Positions 56,276-64,000 of a DNA stretch of 64,000 nt are shown one piece after another. Each line of letters opens with the position of its first letter. Within the stretch, counting starts at the first letter, position 1. Origin of the DNA: Saxidomus purpurata (lineage: Eukaryota; Mollusca; Bivalvia; Venerida; Veneridae); the NCBI GenBank assembly GCA_022818135.1, contig JAFMSR010000002.1:46414499-46478498 (forward strand). Direction: 5' to 3'. The notes beneath the pieces were generated by a model, which made no database searches, was not told the DNA's origin, and was given only the letters and a program-made list of their open reading frames with translations. A program made the position numbers and the translations under genes.

Positions 56276-57473
56276 AATTATTATTATGTTGTTGTTTTTT
56301 TAAAATGTCAATTCCCAGAATTGGGAAAACATTTCGGTTAAATACCTGAATAAAACTTGGTACTTGGCTTATTGACCATATCAGTAGGTCAAAGATCAAG
56401 GTCGCAGTGGGTTTAATCAAAAAAGAGTTTTTTAAGAGAATCCTCAAACTCACTAGGAAAGATAGTTATGATTTGTAGATAAACCCTATGTAAATACATT
56501 CCTAACTGCGTCATAACCTCTTATATCGTTTACATATAAATACACCTGTCCGGCCACATGCAGAGTCCGCAAAAACGTATGTGCAGACCTGCGCGAATTT
56601 CACGACATTAACGACAATTTGTGCGTCTGAGTGAAACAGAAATTTCCTAGTTAAAAGAAAAAAAAAACACAAAGAAAACAACAGCCACAGCTGTTAACGC
56701 TTTTAAGGAGAACTTGGTTTCAAAACATCTGAACTCTAATTTCGAAGAAATGAGAATGGAAACTTGGGATAGAAGGTTGGGCCAGATTTTTGTTGAATTG
56801 CGCATGCCGGGCGGACCCTTGTACAAAAAAGCACACTCGTGAATTATCGGTAAAGATTTTACTTTGAAATCCTGTTTTGAACTTCTCAAATTGCAAAATA
56901 TCTCAGCGTTCTATATCCTTTTGAAGTGTTTTACGTACTTTCTGAAAATTTTGAGCTGTCAAGCTCTGCTCCGGAAAGCTAGAGTGATAGTTATGGATCA
57001 GTTAATATGAAAAAGAATAAGATTTCTCAAATTTTCGAGACATACATTTCATTTTATTTTGTTAACCATGAACTACAACTGTTATTTCAAGTGAAATATC
57101 TGACTTGAAATGTTGACTGTTAGTTACCAGGAAATTTAATGTTTATAAATTTTCCATATACTTACAAGACGAAACAGTAATACAGACATAAACGACGCCG
57201 CCAAAGATATCCATTTCAAAAGCAGTCCGAAGTGATTGTGTACAGTTTTTCAGACATTCATATTATATGCATTGTTATCTACTTGAAATGGGTGAATGTA
57301 GTAAACAATTGTTTTACTGGAGTTACAGACACGGATTTGCTCATTTGAAATTAAAAGATATGACGCTAGGATAAAAACAGTATACTAACTATTGTTCCGT
57401 TGCAACGCAGTTTAAGTCATAGTTATAGGATAGGAAAAGAGGTATTATGGGCATAACGTCTGTGAAAAATCTA
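56276..57473. other. No recognisable gene (1.2 kb)
   Basis: Includes a short TGACC-family fragment at about 56380-56420. The 80-codon minus-strand frame at 56647-56889 has no recognised domain. Confidence 0.35.
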
Positions 57474-57945
57474 ACAAGTGTAATCGTTGGACAGTGGATC
57501 CTATAGTTTGTGTTTAACAACTGTAATCATTGGACAGTGGATCCTATAGTTTGTGTTTGACAACTGTCATCATTGGACAGTGGATCCTATAGTTTGTGTT
57601 TGACAACTGTAATCATTGGACAGTGGATCCTATAGTTTGTGTTTGACAACTGTAATCATTGGACAGTGGATCCTATAGTTTGTGTTTGACAACTGTAATC
57701 ATTGGACAGTGGATCCTATAGTTTGTGTTTAACAACTGTAATCATTGGACAGTGGATCCTATAGTTTGTGTTTAACAACTGTAATCATTGGACAGTGGAT
57801 CCTATAGTTTGTGTTTAACAACTGTAATCATTGGACAGTGGATCCTATAGTTTGTGTTTAACAACTGTAATCATTGGACAGTTGATCCTATAGTTTGTGT
57901 TTAACAACTGTAATCATTGGACAGTGGATCCTAGTCTGTATGTAA
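57474..57945. repeat. Homogeneous 43-bp minisatellite (11 copies)
   Basis: TGTAATCATTGGACAGTGGA then TCCTATAGTTTGTGTTT. GGACAG starts fall every 43 bp from 57489 to 57919. Units differ by only one or two bases (TTTGAC in units 2-5, TTTAAC elsewhere), so the array expanded recently. Each unit carries a GGATCC, except unit 10 (GTTGATCC). Confidence 0.97.
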
Positions 57946-58185
57946 AAGTTGTAAATATTGTGCAGTAGACTACACTGCGTGTATAGATATAACGTCAAAA
58001 GTTCAGATTCAAAACTGTAACATTAAAACTACGTTAACGTTGTAACGTTTTGGGGGAGAGATGTGTTCTGTAAACCGTTATACTTTTGTATTAAAAAAAA
58101 TGGAAACATAATAATGTTTATGGCATCGGTCAGCGTAAGTTTAGTTTGATTAAGGCGAAAGCTTCACTAGCTCATTGAATCGCCC
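57946..58185. other. No recognisable feature
   Basis: Short spacer between the array and a SINE-like sequence. Confidence 0.3.
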
Positions 58186-58350
58186 TCGAACGTTCGTTCG
58201 TGGAACAATGTATAAGCACAGCAGTTAGTTTTTCGGCTCAATTAGGTGGACTGAGGCACGTGCGGCATCAGTGTCATTTACAAACAATACACCAGTCCTG
58301 TGTTTCGACAGGGATTCGAACACAGTACCTGTCGCATCATTATCACCGAG
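58185..58350 (-). mobile_element. Candidate tRNA-derived SINE head, minus strand
   Basis: On the minus strand, AACTCGGTGATAATGATGC (A-box-like) and GTGTTCGAATCCCTGTCG (B-box), followed by GGTGTATTGTTTGTAAATGA. The overlapping plus-strand frames of 101 and 128 codons cross it and are not credible genes. Confidence 0.5.
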
Positions 58351-58955
58351 TTATTGATGCATATATTAAAATATGCTTCCGGAATTACATTTATTTCTCA
58401 ACATTGCACGGGTTACTGTTGTATAGTGGAAATGACTTCATTCGGCAGTTGGATACTGCTTTACGTATGCACATTGTTTTTTTACCACACGATTATTGTT
58501 TTTAACGAAAAGGATCAAGAGATAAGCATGATCTTGTGTTGTGTATTTAGATATATAATTGCTGGTTCCTGGCTTCCATCCAGGTTTTTGTACGCATTTT
58601 GGCACAAAGTTTACGTAGTATTTGTAAAGACGATCCTTGGTGAAAGATGTGACACAAATTGTTCATCTTTTATATCAGTCCCATGAGCATATCAGCACTA
58701 CCATTTTACATTCTACTGACGTATGACTTGGCATGTTAACTTAATGTTATGTTATTGATACTAATTTCTGACGTAACGTTTCAGTTTGATTACCCTACCT
58801 TTTCACATTAATTTTGTTTACTGAGATTGTTAGTGGGCGCAGTGATTCTTTAATTTAGTCCTTATCCTGCCAATCGGTGAAACTCTGACAACAAAACTCC
58901 AGGAGTATTCAAGCATTATAAAAATGACCTCCTATATTATTGTTTCTACAAATAA
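58351..58955. other. No recognisable feature
   Basis: Nothing supportable. Confidence 0.3.
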
Positions 58956-58957
58956 AA

Positions 58958-59200
58958 CAAGAGGACTAAGATGGCCCTATATCGGTCACCTGAGTAAACA
59001 GGTAATTGCATTTCCACTATAGAATTAAAAGTTGCAGAATGGTAACGGGTCATAATATAAAATCCATTGCAAAATGAACCATTATTATAGTATATTACCT
59101 TCACTTGGAGAATGGAGGCAAACCACACCAAATTCAAGGTCATCCTTGATCAAGAGGACAAAGATGGCCCTATATCGCTCACCCGAGTTCCTGACCTATT
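58958..59200 (-). repeat. AGCTCACC-family termini, doubled
   Basis: ACAAGAGGACTAAGATGGCC then CTATATCGGTCACCTGAG (58958-58995), and AAGAGGACAAAGATGGCCCT then ATATCGCTCACCCGAG (59150-59187). Confidence 0.75.
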
Positions 59201-60130
59201 TATAACCTAATGTTACCGAACTTCTATCTTAAACTGTCATCATAACACAAACCTGTTTGACACTGGCACGACAAAAATTCCAAATAACATGATGGTTTTC
59301 TATATAAAAATATATAAAAATTTGACTACTAGAGTTTTAACAAGAATTTTCGTACCAAAGGCTACGCAGATTCAATCTTGACTTTAACATCATTGAAAAC
59401 AAACATTCTGGTCAATTTTCGTGCTGATTGATTAATACATGTTGCATATAGAGTGTTTACATGATTTTTCTTTTATTTAACCGTGTAACTTAGCTTTAAA
59501 GCACTGCTAACTAAGAACTTGAAAATCATTAGGACAAACATTCTGGCCAATTTTCATGAAGATTGGTTCATATTTGAGCTAAAATGATGCAAAATATGTT
59601 AAATTCGCTTACAAAACTACAACCATTTCAGAGACGCTTACTTCACAAACAAGAAAGTGGGTCAAACGGCCATCATTAACGTCTTGCTGTTTTGTTTGCA
59701 GAAGTGTACAGATGGCCCAAACATTGTTTCTGTTGTCTTAAAAACTTAAAAACTAGACAGTAGGTCAAAGTCAAAATCCAGGTTATCCCAGGGAAGCGTT
59801 GAAACCCCACCCTTTGGCAGCCATGCTTTTAGACTATCAACAGTTGAAAGGGTTATTCTTTGGAAAAATATTTTAAAAGTTTTCCTAATACTTATACATG
59901 TACATAAGTGAAAACGAGTCCTGCCCCCCTGGTAGTCATGTTTTTGGTGAATCATTATCACTTTAAGTAATTCGGTAGAAGGTCACCACAGGAACATTTT
60001 TGTCAGATTGTTTTGAAATCGGGTCAGCAATTTCTGATAAGATTGTCAAAGTTTTGCAATTGGTTGCCATAGCAACCTTCATTTGAAGGAATACAGTAGT
60101 GGATATCAAAATAAATTGCTGTAAAGTTTA
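59201..60130. repeat. Dispersed repeat sequence, unclassified
   Basis: Contains ATTCTGGCCAATTTTCATGA with a diverged second copy (ATTCTGGTCAATTTTCGTGC), CCAGGTTATCCCAGGGAAG, GGTTGCCATAGCAACC and AGGTCACCACAGGAACATTT. Phrases of this kind recur in molluscan repeats. Ends not determined. Confidence 0.4.
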
Positions 60131-60490
60131 ACAAGACGCCCAAAACGAACAGTATCGCTCTACTGTACAAATTTGACTGTTCTTAGTTTAGTGAAAATTT
60201 GGAATGTTATTAAGGAAAAGCTAACAGAGGTCACTGTGACCTTGACAAACTGACCCAAAAACAGTAGGGATCATCTACTTAGTAAGACCAATCATCCCAT
60301 GAAGTTTCAAGATGGTGTTGATAATTAGATCTAAATACATTTAGCGGAAATGATCGCCAAAGTTTGGGTCAATGTCACCTACTGATCCCCAAAACAGCAG
60401 GGGTCGTCCACTCCTATGAAGATTGAAGACTGTGGGTGATATACATCTCAACATACTAAGCAGAAACGATTTTCAAAAGGTCATTCATTC
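60130..60490. repeat. TGACCTTGACC-family repeat
   Basis: AGGTCACTGTGACCTTGAC, CAGTAGGGATCATCTACT, AAGACCAATCATCCCATGAA and GTTTCAAGA. Two diverged tandem units. Confidence 0.7.
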
Positions 60491-60895
60491 TTTTGTTAAG
60501 GAAGTAAACAAACAAATGAGGAAATTAATGTAAAATATGCTCTTTAGTAAACAAGGTGTGGGTGGGTTTTTTTTTGCTAGCTAATTAGAAGAACTGTACC
60601 TGAGTCACTGTATAATTTATTTCCTTATTTTGAATACAACGTTGAAAATTATCGTAACAAAATTATAAAAGCAATACTTAAAAATGGTTTATACAATTCG
60701 ATGTATGTCCAACGTCTGACAGTTTTTTTTACATTTTTGAAGCAATATCAACAAGGCAGTCTAAAATACAGCTACATTCCCCGCCGTAAATAAGAACATT
60801 GGCGGAATTATGTTACTTTTCTCTCCGATGTGCACAAAGGCAAATAAAATTACTGATGTGTTTAAGTGGTCAAAGAAAATTAGGGATTGTACGTT
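60491..60895. other. No recognisable feature
   Basis: AT-rich sequence. Nothing supportable. Confidence 0.3.
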
Positions 60896-60919
60896 TTGTG
60901 AGCGGACAGATTCACATTT

Positions 60920-61475
60920 TTCACCTTAAGTTTTGACCTGGCTTGATCTTGAGTCGGCGTGGCCAGATCATTAATGTTCTGCACATTAAACATTTTACAA
61001 CAAAATTTCACCAAAACTCGTCAAAGGGTTAAGTTGATATGGAGCGAACAGGAAATTTAAGACTCAACCCTTTGACCTAAAGTTGTGACCTTGACCTTGA
61101 TCCAACATACCTAGATCATGAAGTATGCTCATCGTCTTGAAATGGTGAACAATTGGTGAAAATATCGAGTGGACCGTGGCTCATGGGTTCTACACATCGT
61201 CTTGATGAGGTAAACATCTGACATGAGTTTCATCAGAATCCTGCAAGGGGTAAATGGATAGGAAGTGGACAAATGGAGACCATTCTCAGGAAAACATTGT
61301 TGGTACTCTAGAAGTCACATTTTATAGCCAAACACCATGTAAATTGGTCAGAAGGTTTGCCTTGTCAAGGTCAAACAGAATGTTTGTATTTTTTACATAT
61401 AGTTAAGGGCTGAATGTTTTCACATACGTACGTCTCAGGCGGACGACATAGGGCCATCTTAGCCCTCGGGTTAGT
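60920..61475. repeat. Dispersed repeat ending in an AGCTCACC-family-like terminus
   Basis: TTGTGACCTTGACCTTGATC and a duplicated CATCGTCTTGA segment (61131, 61196). It closes with GACGACATAGGGCCATCTTA then GCCCTCGGGTT. Confidence 0.5.
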
Positions 61476-61589
61476 AATTTTGCAGTAAAATACAACATCC
61501 CGTTTTGATGCATGCATATCGGATCGGCATTTCCGGAAATACGGCACCGGAAGAGTTTAGTTATTTTAGGTTTCATGGGTAGTGCAAGA

Positions 61590-61770
61590 TACAGAACGTG
61601 TCCCGTTCCAGAGACACACCTGGTTCTTTAACATGTCCGGTGTACAGCATCGATACATGGGACCTCGGTTGTAGGTCTTATCCGAAAGACCATTTGTTAT
61701 GTAAGTGGAGGAGTTGGGTTCAAACCTGTGATCCCTTGATTACAAATCCAACGCGTTACCATTAATGACA
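61590..61770 (-). mobile_element. tRNA-derived SINE, minus strand
   Basis: On the minus strand: ATGGTAACGCGTTGGATTTG (A-box region), AATCAAGGGATCACAGGTTT then GAACCCAAC (B-box GGTTTGAACCC). The body contains (plus-strand reading) GGTGTACAGCATCGATACAT, GGGACCTCGGTTGTAGGTC and TTATCCGAAAGACC, phrases I associate with bivalve SINEs. The 74-codon frame at 61765 is outside any recognised family. Confidence 0.6.
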
Positions 61771-62740
61771 CACACAAACGTTTATATACGATTTTACATG
61801 GCATCCGGTAAAAGTATTATAATAAAAGGAATACAATCACAGTCGTTTGACCTGCGGGTATATCTTTTTCTTTGGCTGCATAGTAATGAAACCAAATCGA
61901 GGCTCCGGCTCTTGTGTGATCTGGAACTATACAGCCAACTCAAAATATACGACCCCGCAGATCAACCGACTTTTATACATTTAAGCTGAACAAACAACGT
62001 AAAAACAGCCAAAATACCGGATACAAATAAGGAGATTTTACAATATACAAAAAATGTAGATAAATTTAGTAAAAAAATATAATTATGAAGATACAAATAA
62101 AAGAAAGACAGCAGTGTCAAATACCAAATATTGCAATAGACGTTAAGGGCTTATCCTTTTTTGTTAAAGAACAATTAGTAGTTGTTAAGGAACAGTGGAC
62201 AGTTGAAAAGCATATGGACATTATCAACATATATGCATGGTCGTGAAACGAGAGACATATGAACTCATAAAATAAGCATTTTTTACACCATGGTTATACT
62301 GATAAAACAGTTTCTGTGGTGACTGTTTAAGGAAAATATTAACTGAAACCGAATATGAAATTATGCTGTCACGCAAATATTAGCAAAAGCTTTTACATCC
62401 TTATTACATATCTGATATTGACAAATTGTCTTTTTTTAATGATTGCATTATTGCTACATCATCTTTTACATGTTAGGCCTAACTGAGGAAAATATTTTGC
62501 AAAGGATTGATTTATAATCAAATCCATAAAATTTTGTCTTCAAGTGAATAAAGATGTTATTGTCAATTACCTCTTTTGGTGTTGCCTTGTGGGCATTTTT
62601 TATTAAAATACAAAAACCAGATTGAAAAAATTACGAGTAATTTGAAAAATACTCCAAACAGACCCGGTGCTTGATGGATATGAACTGTATGATAGGTATG
62701 GAATTTTGGTTGTACAAAAAAGTACACACATTTATATAAA
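61771..62740. other. No recognisable gene
   Basis: AT-rich sequence. The right end (from about 62690) contains the first diverged bases of the satellite below. Confidence 0.35.
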
Positions 62741-64000
62741 CTTACTGTTGACATTCAGCGTACTCGGCACACGCATTTGTGAACATGTCCTGTTGACATC
62801 CGATACATTGTGAAAACCTCCAGTTGACGTACTCGGTACACACATTTATATAAAATTACTGTTGACATTCAGCGTACTCGGTACACGCATTTGTGAACAT
62901 GTCCTGTTGACATCCGACGTTCTGGGTTCATACATTTGTGAAAACCTCCAGCTGATACAAGACATATTTAGTACACACATTTATATAAACTTGCTGTTGA
63001 CATTCAGCGTACTCGGCACACGCATTTGTGAACATGTCCTGTTGACATCCGACGTTCTGGGTTCATACATTGTGAAAACCTCCAGTTGACGTACTCGGTA
63101 CACACATTTATATAAAATTACTGTTGACATTCAGCGTACTCGGTACACGCATTTGTGAACATGTCCTGTTGACATCCGACGTTCTGGGTTCATACATTGT
63201 GAAAACCTCCAGTTGACGTACTTGGTACACACATTTATATAAAATTACTGTTGACATTCAGCGTACTCGGTACACGCATTTGTGAACATGTCCTGTTGAC
63301 ATCCGACGTTCTGGGTTCATACATTTGTGAAAACCTCCAGTTGACATACTCGGTACACACATTTATATAAACTTGCTGTTGACATTCAGCGTACTCGGCA
63401 CACGCATTTGTGAACATGTCCTGTTGACATCCGACGTTCTTGGTTCATACATTTGTGAAAACCTCCAGCTGATATAAGACATATTCGGTACACACATTTA
63501 TATAAACTTACTGTTGACATTCAACGTACTTGGCACACGCATTTGTGAACATTTCCTGTTGACATCCGACGTTCTGGGTTCATACATTTGTGAAAACCTC
63601 CAGTTGACGTACTCGGTACACACATTTGTATAAACTTACTGTTGACATTCAACGTACTCGGTACATGTGAACATGTCCTGTTGACATCCAACGTTCTGGG
63701 TTCATACATTTGTGAAACCTCCAGTTGACATACTCGGTACACACATTTATATAAACTTACTGTTGACATTCAGCGTACTCGGCACACGCATTTGTGAACA
63801 TGTCCTGTTGGCATCCGACGTTCTGGGTTCATACATTTGTGAAAACCTCCAGCTGATACAAGACATATTCAGTACACACATTTATATAAACTTACTGTTG
63901 ACATTCAGCGTACTCGGCACACGCATTTGTGAACATGTCCTGTTGACACCGACGTTCTGGGTTCATACATTTGTGAAAACCTCCAGCTGATACAAGACAT
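62741..64000. repeat. Trimeric higher-order satellite, running off the right edge
   Basis: Starts of GTTGACATTCA(G/A)CGTACT lie at 62747, 62861, 62996, 63123, 63250, 63378, 63513, 63641, 63772 and 63897, a period of 125-135 bp after a short first unit. Each unit is made of three related sub-units, all opening with GTTGAC or a variant: GTTGACATTCAGCGTACTCG (45 bp), GTTGACATCCGACGTTCTGG (45 bp) and GTTGACGTACTCGGTACAC (38 bp) or its longer form AGCTGATACAAGACATATTC. Open frames across it on both strands are satellite read-through; the period is not a multiple of three. Confidence 0.95.

Noticed and set aside
56142..56453. Asp-rich 103-codon minus-strand ORF
   Set aside because: The acidic run is an (ATC)n microsatellite, and the rest is a dispersed repeat.
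62862..63990. Repetitive ORFs (LLLTFSVLGTRICEHV repeats)
   Set aside because: Satellite read-through; the ~128-bp period is not a multiple of three and frames break at unit boundaries.

Overview
The window is animal nuclear DNA: AT-rich, mostly non-coding, with spliced exons and dense short repeats. The repeat content suggests a bivalve mollusc: families ending in AGCTCACCTG-type termini with 'ATATAGGGCCAT', repeats carrying 'TGACCTTGACCTTTGACC', SINE tails ending in paired C-run/G-run hairpins, foldback elements and many minisatellites. That assignment is an inference from remembered repeat types, not a database match. There are no operons, CRISPR arrays or bacterial features.

Genes. (1) An apparently intronless SLC16/monocarboxylate-transporter-like MFS gene lies at 5260-6528 (+), with a poly(A) signal at 6690. 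(2) A spliced gene on the minus strand runs from at least 40585 down to 25584. Three exons were assembled by reading splice sites: exon A (40585-39982) with two thrombospondin type-1 (TSP1) repeats, exon B (30085-29943) with the pro-peptide cysteine and the R|VVGG activation site, and exon C (26261-25584) with the S1 trypsin catalytic domain. Splice phases match at both junctions. The result is a TSP1-TSP1-trypsin mosaic protease of at least 474 residues; its 5' end (signal peptide) was not found. (3) A Tc1/mariner transposase ORF (24492-25346, +) belongs to a copy truncated at its 5' end and lacking its first catalytic Asp. The element ends 19 bp beyond the protease stop codon. (4) The left edge carries a decayed LINE reverse-transcriptase 3' end.

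Repeats, left to right: 41-bp minisatellite (3.7-4.8 kb); two related long-TIR foldback elements (7.4-9.2 and 11.0-13.3 kb); clustered hairpin elements (13.3-13.8 kb); a 43-bp satellite interrupted by a 583-bp element with a clean target duplication (16.7-18.0 kb); a 2.4-kb AGCTCACC-family element (19.1-21.5 kb); repeats inside the protease introns (26-40 kb), including a ~140-bp array at 34.4-35.4 kb; a nested foldback region (47.3-52.9 kb) with a ~185-bp, nine-copy array; a 43-bp array (57.5-57.9 kb); and a trimeric higher-order satellite (62.7 kb to the right edge).

Most remaining open reading frames fall in repeats or have no recognisable family. Repeat boundaries were read by eye and are accurate to roughly 5-30 bp unless stated otherwise.
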